A DNA stretch of 64,000 bases from Comamonadaceae bacterium (GTDB lineage: Bacteria; Pseudomonadota; Gammaproteobacteria; Burkholderiales; Burkholderiaceae_C), in NCBI GenBank assembly GCA_947373185.1, contig CANBWP010000015.1, positions 1 to 64,000 of the forward strand, read 5' to 3'. Positions 30,207-39,053 of the stretch are shown here, one piece after another. Below the pieces are notes generated by a model. It did not search any database. It was not told where the DNA came from and saw only the letters and a program-made list of their open reading frames with translations. Position numbers and translations under genes: made by a program. The first letter of the stretch is position 1; each line of letters begins with the position of its first letter.

Positions 30207-31112
30207 TTAGCGCTTGCGCAGGCCCAGCCACATCACGGCGCTCACCACCAAGCCCGCCCCCACCAACTGAACGGGTGCAATGGCTTGGTCCAAAAGGGCC
30301 CACGCCAGCATCAAGGCAAACACTGGCTCGACGTTCATGATGGCCGAGTTGCCCACCACCCCCAACTTGGGCAATACGGTGAACATGATGGTGAATGCCG
30401 TGCCATACAAAAATGTCAGCATGCCCAAGCCCCACCAGCCAGCGGGCGCTTGAGGCACGTGAAATCCACCTTGACTGAGTGCCGCCGCCACCGCCAAAGT
30501 GCCCACCAAACTCATGGTGGAGAAGGTGCGCAAACGGCCATCCAAATCGGCCGTCTCATGCTGGGTGTAGACCAAGGCCAAGCCAAAGGTGGCCGAAGCA
30601 GCCAAGGCAAACGCCACGCCACTGCCAATTTGCGCCCAATGCTCGGCAGCGCCCAACCCTGATGCCGCACCCATGACATCAAGCGCCAACGCCAAGCCTA
30701 CCAAGATGAGCGGCATGCTCCAGAGCACTGCTTTTTCAGGTTGGTGTTTGTACAAGACGCGGGCCCAAAACGCGGTCGACAAGGGATAAGTGTTGAAGGC
30801 CAACAAAGCCAGCGCCACAGGCAACCTGGCCACTGAAGAGTACAAACAGATGCTTTGCACCGCGATCAAGCCGCCAATGATCGGCAGGTATTTTTTGTGC
30901 TGTGCGGTGATGCGGATGGCCACTTTTTGTTGCCACACAATCAACCCGACCACGAGCGCCGTGACGGCACTTCGAAAACTCACGGCCGTCACCACATCCA
31001 CCCCATGGTTGAATGCAAAGCGGGCCGACACATGGTTGGCGCCCATCATGAATGCAATCAGCAGCAGCGTGGCAAATGCCGTGGTCGACAGGGCTTTGGA
31101 TTTTTCGGTCAT
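30207..31112 (-). CDS. EamA-family (DMT) transporter
   Basis: A 301-residue membrane protein with about ten helices in two EamA repeats (ALSTTAFATLLLIAFMMGAN near the start and TFLYGTAFTIMFTVLPKLGV in the second half). DMT transporters export metabolites or amino acids; the substrate is unknown. Its ATG lies 4 bases after the panE-like stop, so it is the last gene of a three-gene operon (HpaI-like, PanE-like, EamA). Confidence 0.85.
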   Translation of the reverse strand: MTEKSKALSTTAFATLLLIAFMMGANHVSARFAFNHGVDVVTAVSFRSAVTALVVGLIVWQQKVAIRITAQHKKYLPIIGGLIAVQSICLYSSVARLPVALALLAFNTYPLSTAFWARVLYKHQPEKAVLWSMPLILVGLALALDVMGAASGLGAAEHWAQIGSGVAFALAASATFGLALVYTQHETADLDGRLRTFSTMSLVGTLAVAAALSQGGFHVPQAPAGWWGLGMLTFLYGTAFTIMFTVLPKLGVVGNSAIMNVEPVFALMLAWALLDQAIAPVQLVGAGLVVSAVMWLGLRKR

Positions 31113-31116
31113 GCGC

Positions 31117-32118
31117 TCATTGTGCAGGATAGAGTCCGCGCACCCTGGCATGCAAGCGACTGAGGCCCAGCAGCGCATCGGTGTAAGGGGTGCTGATGCT
31201 TGTGAGTTGGCCCAACTCGCGCACCACACTCACCAAAGCATCAAGTTCGATCGATTTGCCCGCTTCAACGTCTTGAAGCATGGAGGTTTTGAAAGCGCCC
31301 AGTTTCAAAGTCACAGCATGGCGATCTTCAGGTGTTTGCGCCATCGGAATGCCAATCTGCTCACCAATGGCTTTCGCCTCCAACATGATTTTGGACACCA
31401 AGTCGCGCACCAATTCGTCTTTCAAAATGAGGTCTGTCGTGGCGCCGGTGATGGCGCTGATGGGGTTCACGGTCATGTTGCCCCAGAGCTTGTACCAAAC
31501 ATCTTTTTGAATTTGCGCAGAAGCACTGGCGTTGAAACCGGCCGCTTGCAATGCGGACACCAACTGTGGCACACGGTCTCTGACCTTGCCCAGCTGCTCT
31601 GCGGGCTCGCCCAATATCAGGCCTTGACCAAAGTGGTGGCGGACCACGCCGGGTGCATCGAGCGAACAACTGGCGTGCACCACACATCCCACCACATGCT
31701 TTGCTGGAATGGCGTTTGCAATGCGGCCTTCTGGATCAATGGTGTTCAAACTGGCACCTTGCAACTTGCCGCCAAAACCTTGAAAGAACCACCACGGCAC
31801 ACCGTTCATGGCCGTCATCACCACGGTGTTGGGCCCTAACAGTGGGGCAATGCCTTGTGCGACGCTGGCCATGGCAGGCGCCTTGACCGCCACGACCACC
31901 ACGTCTTGCAGCCCCAAGGCCGAAGGGTTTGCAGAAACTTTGACCTTGGCGGTGATGCGCGCATCACCCGCTTGCGTTTGAACACACTGAAGGCCATTTT
32001 TTTCAATCGCCATGCAGGCATCACCTCGGGCCACCACGCTGACCTCGTGCCCGGTTTGCGCCAAGTGCACACCGATCCAGCCGCCAATGGCGCCAGCGCC
32101 GTAAATACAAATTTTCAT
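31117..32118 (-). CDS. 2-dehydropantoate 2-reductase family protein
   Basis: The 333-residue enzyme has the N-terminal NADPH motif MKICIYGAGAIGGWIGVHLA and the two-domain ApbA/PanE layout, including DVVVVAVKAPAM and KDVWYKLWGNMTVNPI with the expected catalytic Lys region. PanE makes pantoate for coenzyme A, but many paralogs act on other 2-keto acids. The link with an aldolase making 2-keto acids (next gene) makes a catabolic role as likely as pantothenate synthesis, so the symbol panE is not assigned. Confidence 0.85.
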   Translation of the reverse strand: MKICIYGAGAIGGWIGVHLAQTGHEVSVVARGDACMAIEKNGLQCVQTQAGDARITAKVKVSANPSALGLQDVVVVAVKAPAMASVAQGIAPLLGPNTVVMTAMNGVPWWFFQGFGGKLQGASLNTIDPEGRIANAIPAKHVVGCVVHASCSLDAPGVVRHHFGQGLILGEPAEQLGKVRDRVPQLVSALQAAGFNASASAQIQKDVWYKLWGNMTVNPISAITGATTDLILKDELVRDLVSKIMLEAKAIGEQIGIPMAQTPEDRHAVTLKLGAFKTSMLQDVEAGKSIELDALVSVVRELGQLTSISTPYTDALLGLSRLHARVRGLYPAQ

Positions 32119-32136
32119 CGCAGTCTGCTCTTGGCC

Positions 32137-32964
32137 TCAATAGACTTGACCACTGGCGCTGGCTGCGGCCAAACTCATGCCTGCCTGGGGCTTGAACTTT
32201 TTCACCAAAGCGGCAGTTTGACGAACCAAAATTTGCGTGTCCAAACCGACTGCCACAAACAAAGCACCCAATGCCAAATAATGTTTGGCCTGTGCCTCAT
32301 CGGACGTCAAAATGCCTGGCGCTTTGCCTGCCTTCAAGATGCGGGCAATGGCCTCTTCAATGGCGGCCTGCACTTCAGGGTGGTTGGGGTCGCCCACATG
32401 ACCCAAAGAAGCCGACAGGTCGGCCGGTCCGATGAACACACCATCCACGCCGGGTGTGCTGGCAATGGCCTCTAAATTTTTCAAGGCTTCGCGCGACTCT
32501 GCTTGAACCAACAAACAAACTTGCGCATTGGCCTCTTTGCCGTAATTGGGGAACATGCCCCAGCGAGAAGCACGCGCGCCCCCCATGCCGCGAATGCCGC
32601 CCAAACCATCGTTTTGCGGATAGCGCATGGCGCGCACACATTGCGCCGCTTGCTCGGGCGTGTCGATCATCGGAATGAGCAATGTTTCTGCGCCCAAGTC
32701 CAAGTACTGCTTGATCAAGGCGGTATCGCCCACGGGAACTCTGGCAATGGCGTGATTGGCGGGGTAGCCGGCAATGGTTTGCAGCTGTTGCTGAATGCTG
32801 CGCAAGTCATTGGGGGCATGTTCGCCATCGACCAGCAACCAATCAAAGCCCGCCATGGCACACATCTCCGCGCTGTAGCTGCTGGCCATGCCCATCCACA
32901 AACCAATTTGCGGCTTTTTCTCAGCCAAAGCTTTCTTAAATCGATTCACAGGTGTTTTCATCAT
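32137..32964 (-). CDS. HpcH/HpaI-family class II aldolase
   Basis: The 275-residue protein belongs to the metal-dependent HpaI/GarL/RhmA family, which splits 2-keto-3-deoxy acids into pyruvate and an aldehyde. Visible motifs are [32 protein letters not shown] (catalytic His and metal-site Asp), [15 protein letters not shown] and [18 protein letters not shown]. The true substrate is unknown. It begins a minus-strand operon with the PanE-like and EamA genes. Confidence 0.88.
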   Translation of the reverse strand: MMKTPVNRFKKALAEKKPQIGLWMGMASSYSAEMCAMAGFDWLLVDGEHAPNDLRSIQQQLQTIAGYPANHAIARVPVGDTALIKQYLDLGAETLLIPMIDTPEQAAQCVRAMRYPQNDGLGGIRGMGGARASRWGMFPNYGKEANAQVCLLVQAESREALKNLEAIASTPGVDGVFIGPADLSASLGHVGDPNHPEVQAAIEEAIARILKAGKAPGILTSDEAQAKHYLALGALFVAVGLDTQILVRQTAALVKKFKPQAGMSLAAASASGQVY

Positions 32965-33067
32965 TTGTCTTTCAAATCAAAATCTTGTTGGCAGGCGGCC
33001 GTACAGGCCATCGTTTTTATTCGATCGCCTTCGTTCTGGCAAGCCATGCGACAGGAATAATGTGGGC

Positions 33068-34138
33068 ATGAGAAATTCATGGTTTGACACTCACCCGATT
33101 CGATTGGTTCAAGCGCCCATGGCGGGCTCTCAAAACCACCGCTTGGCGGCAGCCGTCTTCAAGGCGGGCGGTTTGGGCAGCCTGCCAGCCGCCATGCTCC
33201 ATGCAGAGCAACTGCAACAAGAACTGCTGGCCTTTCAATCAACCATTGAGCTGAGCCCGAAGACAGCATGGGGCCGCTTGTTGCCCATCAATGTCAATTT
33301 CTTTTGCCACATGCCACCCCCGTCTCAACCCGAAAGAGAGGCTGCATGGCGCTTGAAACTCGCACCCGTCTATCTGGCTCACCGCATCGATCCGCAGACC
33401 GTGGGCTCAGGCCCCGGCCGTGCGCCCTTTAACGCAGACAGTTTGAAACTGATGGGCCAGTTCAAGCCCGCAATCGTCAGCTTTCACTTTGGCCTGCCCA
33501 AAGCGCAGTGGGTTCAACAACTCAAAGATTGGGGCATTCAAATTTGGTCTTCTGCCACCACCGTCCAAGAAGCCCAATGGCTTGAACAACACGGCGCCGA
33601 CGCCGTCATTGCGCAGGGCCTGGAAGCCGGTGGCCACCGCGGCATGTTCCTCACAGAAGATCTGAGCACCCAAGTGGGCACCTTGTCTTTGTTGCCTCAA
33701 ATCGTCAAAGCAGTGAATCTGCCTGTGATTGCGGCGGGCGGCATTTCCAGTGCAGCAGCTGTGAGCGCGGCCCAAAGCTTGGGCGCCAGCGCCGTTCAAG
33801 TGGGCACCGCGTTTTTAACCAGCCATGAAGCCACCACCCATGCATTGCACCGACAAGCCCTGATGTCAGACGCTGCACGGCACACCGCCTTGACGAATCT
33901 TTTCAGCGGCCGACCCGCCAGAGGCATCGTGAACAAATTCATGAACGACTTTGGCCCTCTCAACCCTGAGGCTCCCGCGTTTCCTTTGGCCACCGCCGCT
34001 GTTGCGCCTTTGCGAGCTGCGGCAGAATCTCAAGGCTCAAGCGATTACTCGCCCTTGTGGTCGGGTCAAAACGCTTCTGATTGCGAAGCCTTGCCGGCGG
34101 CAGACATCACGCACAAACTCTTACAAGGCTGGGCATGA
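33068..34138 (+). CDS. Nitronate monooxygenase (2-nitropropane dioxygenase family)
   Basis: A 356-residue FMN-dependent TIM-barrel protein. VQAPMAGSQNHRLAAAVFKA, GGLGSLPAAM, VIAQGLEAGGHRGMFL (with the catalytic His) and IAAGGISSAAAVSAAQSLGA plus ASAVQVGTAFL match the family. These enzymes oxidise alkyl nitronates. The ATG at 33068 with AGGAA upstream is preferred to the frame opening at 32888 inside the divergent aldolase gene. Confidence 0.88.
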   Translation: MRNSWFDTHPIRLVQAPMAGSQNHRLAAAVFKAGGLGSLPAAMLHAEQLQQELLAFQSTIELSPKTAWGRLLPINVNFFCHMPPPSQPEREAAWRLKLAPVYLAHRIDPQTVGSGPGRAPFNADSLKLMGQFKPAIVSFHFGLPKAQWVQQLKDWGIQIWSSATTVQEAQWLEQHGADAVIAQGLEAGGHRGMFLTEDLSTQVGTLSLLPQIVKAVNLPVIAAGGISSAAAVSAAQSLGASAVQVGTAFLTSHEATTHALHRQALMSDAARHTALTNLFSGRPARGIVNKFMNDFGPLNPEAPAFPLATAAVAPLRAAAESQGSSDYSPLWSGQNASDCEALPAADITHKLLQGWA

Positions 34139-34185
34139 TGGTGCGCCATGCCGTTTTGACGCTGTCAGAGTGTTAGGCTTGCACC

Positions 34186-35571
34186 ATGGCCAAAGACAAA
34201 ACCATTTTCACGTGCACCGACTGCGGTGGCACCACCCCCCGCTGGCTGGGCAAATGCCCTGCCTGCGGCGCCTGGAACACCCTCATTGAAAGCACGATCG
34301 AGGCTGGTGGCAGCGCCAAGAACCGATACACCAGCCAATTTCAAGCACTGGCCAAAACGTCTGAGCTCACGAAACTGGGCGACATTGAAGCCACCGACGT
34401 AGACCGCAGCCCCACCGGCATCGAAGAACTCGACCGCGCTTTGGGCGGCGGCGTCGTCGAAGGCGGCGTGGTCTTGATTGGCGGCGACCCTGGCATTGGC
34501 AAATCGACTTTGCTCTTGCAAGCCCTCGATGCTTTGCAACGCAAAGGCATGAACACGCTGTATGTCACGGGCGAAGAAAGTGGCGCCCAAGTGGCGCTGC
34601 GTTCTAGACGTTTGGGTTTGGACCACAGCCAAGTTCAAGTACTGGCTGAAATTCAACTTGAAAAAATCCTGGCCACTTTGCAAACAGAGCGGCCCCACAT
34701 CGCCGTCATTGACTCCATTCAAACGGTGTATTCCGACCAACTCACATCAGCGCCAGGCTCGGTGGCCCAAGTTCGTGAATGTGCGGCACACCTGACCAGG
34801 GCGGCCAAAGCCACGGGCACCGCCATCGTCTTGGTGGGTCATGTCACCAAAGAAGGCGCCCTGGCGGGTCCGCGTGTTTTAGAGCACATGGTCGACACGG
34901 TCTTGTACTTTGAGGGCGACACGCACAGCAGCTTTCGCCTCATTCGGGCCATTAAAAATCGCTTTGGCGCCGTCAACGAAATTGGCGTCTTTGCCATGAC
35001 CGAAAAAGGTCTGAAGGGCGTTTCCAATCCCAGCGCCATCTTTTTGTCGCAACACGAAGAGCCCGTGGCGGGCAGTTGCGTCATGGTCACATTGGAGGGC
35101 ACGAGGCCGCTTTTGGTCGAAATTCAAGCTTTGGTTGACAGCGGCGGGCCCAGTCCGCGCAGGTTGTCTGTGGGCCTGGAAAGAGACCGCTTGGCCATGT
35201 TGTTGGCGGTCTTACACCGACATGCGGGGGTGGCCTGCATGGACCAAGATGTGTTCGTCAATGCGGTGGGCGGTGTTCGCATCAGCGAACCAGCCGCTGA
35301 CTTGGCCGTAATGTTAGCAATCACTTCATCGCTTCGCGGCAAACCCCTGCCCAAGGGTTTCATTGCCTTTGGTGAGGTGGGTTTGGCCGGCGAAGTGCGG
35401 CCAGCACCTCGCGGCCAAGAGCGCCTCAAAGAAGCCGCCAAACTGGGCTTCACGGTGGCGGTGGTGCCCAAAGCCAACGCGCCCAAGAAGAGCGACAAGA
35501 ACTTTGAAGGCCTGACCATTTACCCTGTTGACCGCATCGAAGACGCCATGAACTGCGTCCGCGGACTTTAA
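34186..35571 (+). CDS. radA: DNA repair protein RadA
   Basis: RadA is a RecA-related ATPase that promotes branch migration in recombinational repair. The 461-residue product has an N-terminal C4 zinc finger (Cys10, Cys13, Cys24, Cys27), Walker A GDPGIGKST at 100-108, the RadA-specific KNRFG motif and the C-terminal Lon-protease-like domain (LPKGFIAFGEVGLAGEVRPA). It is followed 9 bases later by a small membrane-protein gene. Confidence 0.97.
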   Translation: MAKDKTIFTCTDCGGTTPRWLGKCPACGAWNTLIESTIEAGGSAKNRYTSQFQALAKTSELTKLGDIEATDVDRSPTGIEELDRALGGGVVEGGVVLIGGDPGIGKSTLLLQALDALQRKGMNTLYVTGEESGAQVALRSRRLGLDHSQVQVLAEIQLEKILATLQTERPHIAVIDSIQTVYSDQLTSAPGSVAQVRECAAHLTRAAKATGTAIVLVGHVTKEGALAGPRVLEHMVDTVLYFEGDTHSSFRLIRAIKNRFGAVNEIGVFAMTEKGLKGVSNPSAIFLSQHEEPVAGSCVMVTLEGTRPLLVEIQALVDSGGPSPRRLSVGLERDRLAMLLAVLHRHAGVACMDQDVFVNAVGGVRISEPAADLAVMLAITSSLRGKPLPKGFIAFGEVGLAGEVRPAPRGQERLKEAAKLGFTVAVVPKANAPKKSDKNFEGLTIYPVDRIEDAMNCVRGL

Positions 35572-35580
35572 GATCGACCC

Positions 35581-36006
35581 ATGAACTTTTCCAAAATTTT
35601 GATTCCCATTGGCGTGATCGTCTTTGTCGCAGGCGCCTGGCAACAATACAAATGGCCGGGTGTGGCCGTGGCCACGGGCGCGGTCGTCATGTGGATCTTG
35701 CTGCATTTCACACGCATGGTGACCGTGATGAGCCGAGCCGCCAACCGGCCTGTTGGGCATGTGGGCAGCGCCGTCATGCTCAATGTCAAACTCAAAAAAG
35801 GCGTGAACCTGATGCACGTCATCGCCATGACCAAATCACTTGGCGAGCGTTTGTCAGATGAACACGCCCAACCCGAAGTCTTCAAGTGGACAGACACCGG
35901 CGACTCCTTTGTCATCTGCACGTTCAAAAATGGCAAGCTCGCAGCATGGGAAATGACACGGCCTGCTGAAGACCCTGAAAACGAGTCCATAAGCCTCGTA
36001 AAATGA
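35581..36006 (+). CDS. Conserved hypothetical membrane protein
   Basis: A 141-residue protein I cannot place in a named family. Two hydrophobic segments at the N-terminus (ILIPIGVIVFVAGAW and GVAVATGAVVMWILLHF) are followed by a soluble C-terminal part with KGVNLMHVIAMTKSLGERLS and VFKWTDTGDSFVICTF. It lies between radA and ilvE on the same strand with short gaps, so it is probably cotranscribed. Function is unknown. Confidence 0.7.
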   Translation: MNFSKILIPIGVIVFVAGAWQQYKWPGVAVATGAVVMWILLHFTRMVTVMSRAANRPVGHVGSAVMLNVKLKKGVNLMHVIAMTKSLGERLSDEHAQPEVFKWTDTGDSFVICTFKNGKLAAWEMTRPAEDPENESISLVK

Positions 36007-36040
36007 GGACTTTGCGAATCTGGCAACAAAGGACGAATCA

Positions 36041-36979
36041 ATGAGCACCGCAACCCCCTCAATGGAAGACCGTGACGGCAAAATCTGGATGGACGGCAAG
36101 ATGGTCGAGTGGCGCGATGCCAAGATCCACGTCTTGACCCACACCTTGCACTACGGCTGCGGTGCCTTTGAAGGCGTGCGTGCGTACAAAACTGTCGATG
36201 GCACCGCCATCTTCCGTTTGCAAGAGCACACTGACCGACTCTTCAACAGCGCCAAGATTTTGCGCATGAAGTTGCCCTTCACCAAAGAAGAAGTCAATGA
36301 AGCCCAAAAGGCTGTTGTGCGCGAGAACCACTTGGAAAGCGGCTACATCCGCCCCCTGACCTGGATTGGCTCCCAAAAACTGGGCGTCAGCCCCAAAGGC
36401 AACACCATTCACTTGATGGTGGCCGCATGGACCTGGGGCGCCTACTTGGGCGAAGACGGCATGAAACGCGGCATTCGCGTCAAAACCTCGAGCTTCACAC
36501 GCCACCACGTCAACATCACCATGACGCAGGCCAAAGCGGTCAGCAACTACACCAACTCCATCTTGGCCAACATGGAAGCCACCGAAGAGGGTTATGACGA
36601 GGCCCTGTTGCTCGACACTTCTGGCTTCGTGTCTGAAGGTGCCGGTGAAAATATTTTTGTGATCAAAGACGGCGTGATTTACACCCCTGATTTGTCAGCA
36701 GGCGCATTGAACGGCATCACCCGCAACACGGTGTTCCACATCGCCAAAGATTTGGGCCTCGAAATTGTGCAAAAGCGCATCACACGCGACGAGATCTACA
36801 TTTGCGACGAAGCGTTCTTTACGGGCACAGCCGCTGAGGTCACGCCAATCCGCGAACTGGATCGCATTGAAATTGGCGCCGGCAGCCGCGGCCCGATCAC
36901 TGAAAAAATTCAGACCGCTTTCTTTGACATTGTGAATGGCAAAAATCCCAAATACGCTCACTGGTTGACGCGCGTTTAA
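36041..36979 (+). CDS. ilvE: Branched-chain amino acid aminotransferase
   Basis: IlvE carries out the final transamination in Ile, Val and Leu synthesis with PLP and glutamate. The 312-residue fold-type-IV protein has HVLTHTLHYGCGAFEGVRAY, RPLTWIGSQKLGVSP, TMTQAKAVSNYTNSILANME (with the PLP lysine region) and DEAFFTGTAAEVTPIRELD. Length is standard. It lies 34 bases after the hypothetical gene and 20 bases before the zinc-finger gene. Confidence 0.96.
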   Translation: MSTATPSMEDRDGKIWMDGKMVEWRDAKIHVLTHTLHYGCGAFEGVRAYKTVDGTAIFRLQEHTDRLFNSAKILRMKLPFTKEEVNEAQKAVVRENHLESGYIRPLTWIGSQKLGVSPKGNTIHLMVAAWTWGAYLGEDGMKRGIRVKTSSFTRHHVNITMTQAKAVSNYTNSILANMEATEEGYDEALLLDTSGFVSEGAGENIFVIKDGVIYTPDLSAGALNGITRNTVFHIAKDLGLEIVQKRITRDEIYICDEAFFTGTAAEVTPIRELDRIEIGAGSRGPITEKIQTAFFDIVNGKNPKYAHWLTRV

Positions 36980-36999
36980 TTCAAGGAAAGAAGCAGCTC

Positions 37000-37203
37000 A
37001 TGAGCCATCCTGTTGAACTCCTGGCCAAAGACCTGAACCCCCAAGGCGGTGTCTTTTGCCCCAGCCCCAAAGCAGACATGAAGGTTTGGAACACCCACCC
37101 CAAGGTGTACTTGGATGTGGCCCGCGAAGGCCATGCCAAGTGCCCTTATTGCGGCACCGTGTATCAGCTGAAGGCGGGCGAAACCGTCGCCCACGGCCAC
37201 TGA
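37000..37203 (+). CDS. CHCC zinc-finger protein (NDUFS6-like)
   Basis: A 67-residue protein with Cys20, His33, Cys48 and Cys51 (VFCPSP, WNTHPKVYL, KCPYCGTVY). The C-H-C-C order matches the zf-CHCC family related to mitochondrial complex I subunit NDUFS6. In betaproteobacteria it commonly follows ilvE; a role is not known. A good AAGGAAAG site precedes the ATG. Confidence 0.88.
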   Translation: MSHPVELLAKDLNPQGGVFCPSPKADMKVWNTHPKVYLDVAREGHAKCPYCGTVYQLKAGETVAHGH

Positions 37204-37267
37204 GAACGCCACTTTCTAGCTCATTGTTCAGCCATGTGATGGGCCGTCTAACTGCGAGCCTTTGCGC

Positions 37268-38182
37268 ATGAAAACACCAAGCTTAGAAATTGCAATTTTT
37301 TCCTACAACCGGGGGGAGTACCTTCGCAATTGCGTGACATCCGTTTTGCGCAACATGCCGAATGTACCCTTTCAAATTTTTGACGACGGCAGCGATGACC
37401 CTTTGACAGTGGCTTATCTGCAAAGCCTGGGCGAGCAAGTGCGGCCCATGAAGTCAGCCAGCGATGACCGCCATGGTGGTTACTACAACAACATGCAATT
37501 CGCACTGCAAACTTGCCAGTCGGATTACCTGTTGATGTTGCAAGATGATTTGCAAATTGTCAGGCCCTTTGGGTTGCCCGACTTGGTCAAAATGCACGGC
37601 CTCTTTGAGCACAATCCCGATGTGGCATTCATCAGCCCTCTTTTCATGAAGGGCAGCAAGCGGGCGTATTTTCAGCAGCGCTACCGAGCCGACGACACCC
37701 TGCGTTGCTATCGATGGCAGGCCGACCCCACCGAAACCAGCAAAGTTCCCCAGAAATACGCTGACATTGCACTCCTGCACGTCGGTCGACTGCGAGAGCG
37801 GGGCTGGCAATTTTCCTCTTCCGAAGAAGGCAACGGCATTTCAGCCAATGCCCTTTGGGGTGACATGATTCAAGCGGCTGAACCTTGGGTTTTTTATGTG
37901 CCAGAGGAGCCCGCTTACCGTGGCCGCGTGTTAACTTTTGGTGCCAAGCTGGCCGCCAAAATGTCCGGCAATCAGGTCAAAGCATTTCACGACATGCGGC
38001 CACAAGCGGCTTTGGCGTTTGAACAACGCCCTTTGAGCGTTTATCCATTTGCAGAAGATTTTGTACACACCATTGATCCGACTGTGCGCAAGCCCTACAA
38101 ATTCAACGTTTACCGGACGCGCTGGTTGCCTTTGATACTCAACAAGCTAGAACTTTGGGGCCGTCTTTTATTGCGCCGTTAG
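37268..38182 (+). CDS. Family-2-type glycosyltransferase
   Basis: The 304-residue protein has a GT-A-like N-terminus (LEIAIFSYNRGEYLRNCVTS, QIFDDGSDDPLTVAYL) and an acidic metal-site candidate YLLMLQDDLQIV. Membrane helices are absent. It likely transfers a sugar in cell-surface polysaccharide or LPS synthesis, but donor and acceptor are unknown. ATG at 37268 is chosen over the TTG at 37262. It converges on a family-25 glycosyltransferase gene; only 13 bases separate their stops. Confidence 0.75.
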   Translation: MKTPSLEIAIFSYNRGEYLRNCVTSVLRNMPNVPFQIFDDGSDDPLTVAYLQSLGEQVRPMKSASDDRHGGYYNNMQFALQTCQSDYLLMLQDDLQIVRPFGLPDLVKMHGLFEHNPDVAFISPLFMKGSKRAYFQQRYRADDTLRCYRWQADPTETSKVPQKYADIALLHVGRLRERGWQFSSSEEGNGISANALWGDMIQAAEPWVFYVPEEPAYRGRVLTFGAKLAAKMSGNQVKAFHDMRPQAALAFEQRPLSVYPFAEDFVHTIDPTVRKPYKFNVYRTRWLPLILNKLELWGRLLLRR

Positions 38183-38195
38183 ACCTCTGCGCGGG

Positions 38196-38990
38196 TCAAA
38201 ACGCTTTGGGGTCAATGCCAACATATTGACGCCGCGCACGCCACACACAACTTAAAAACCGAGCAGCCATGCGCAATTGCGCCATGACCCTGCGAGATTT
38301 CAACTGGAAGTCGTGCCACGCACCGCGTGTGGGCGGACTTGGCATCTTTTCACGGGCAATGAGTGAGTTTGAATTGATCGGGCAAGCCACACCATAAGCT
38401 GTGGCCATGTCTGCCTGAATGGCCATGGCAGGCACGGTTTGCCAAGATTTCAATTGATAGGTGCTGGAGATGAAAGCATCGGCCAATCCCATCCCCTTTT
38501 GCGTGAACTTTTGCAGCAAGATACGGGCACCTGCAGGCCACAGCACATAAGCGGCTGCACCTGTGCGGTCTTGCAACAATGGATGGAGGCTCACCTGAAT
38601 GTCAGCATGGGCGATCGAATGCGTGCCAAGTAATTTTTTGCGTTGGCGCGTCTCAAGTGACACGTAGTCCACCTCTTGCAGTGCAGACAACCAATTGAGC
38701 AAAGCAGGCGTGCCACTGGCCAAAAGCGCGTCATCTTCTAGAACCAGAGCGGGCGCATCACTTCTGGCAATGATTTCCCATGCTGCGTGATGGCTCATAA
38801 AGCACGCCACTTCGGTGATCTTGATGGGGCGCTCCCAAGAGAACGCATTCTCTCGAAAAAATTGCTCAGAGATGTCTGCAGGTGATCGCGCAGCGATGAT
38901 TTCTGCGTCCAATCCCAATCTTTGAGCTTGTTGTAATTGGTAAGTTCTCCGCTCTTGGGCCGAAGGTAAATTCAAAATGTAGGTTTTCAT
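38196..38990 (-). CDS. Glycosyltransferase family 25 protein
   Basis: A 264-residue protein with the GT25 (LPS galactosyltransferase) signature: YILNLPSAQERRTYQLQQAQ, ITEVACFMSHHAAWEIIARS, ALVLEDDAL and GAAAYVLWPAGARILLQKF. Members add galactose or glucose to lipooligosaccharide. It is monocistronic and convergent with the GT2-type gene, which together form a small surface-glycan pair. Confidence 0.85.
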   Translation of the reverse strand: MKTYILNLPSAQERRTYQLQQAQRLGLDAEIIAARSPADISEQFFRENAFSWERPIKITEVACFMSHHAAWEIIARSDAPALVLEDDALLASGTPALLNWLSALQEVDYVSLETRQRKKLLGTHSIAHADIQVSLHPLLQDRTGAAAYVLWPAGARILLQKFTQKGMGLADAFISSTYQLKSWQTVPAMAIQADMATAYGVACPINSNSLIAREKMPSPPTRGAWHDFQLKSRRVMAQLRMAARFLSCVWRARRQYVGIDPKAF

Positions 38991-39053
38991 TTTCAGACAG
39001 GTTTAACGCTGGATTTTGCCATCAAGGTCATCCGGACGCATCCGCCTGCTGAA

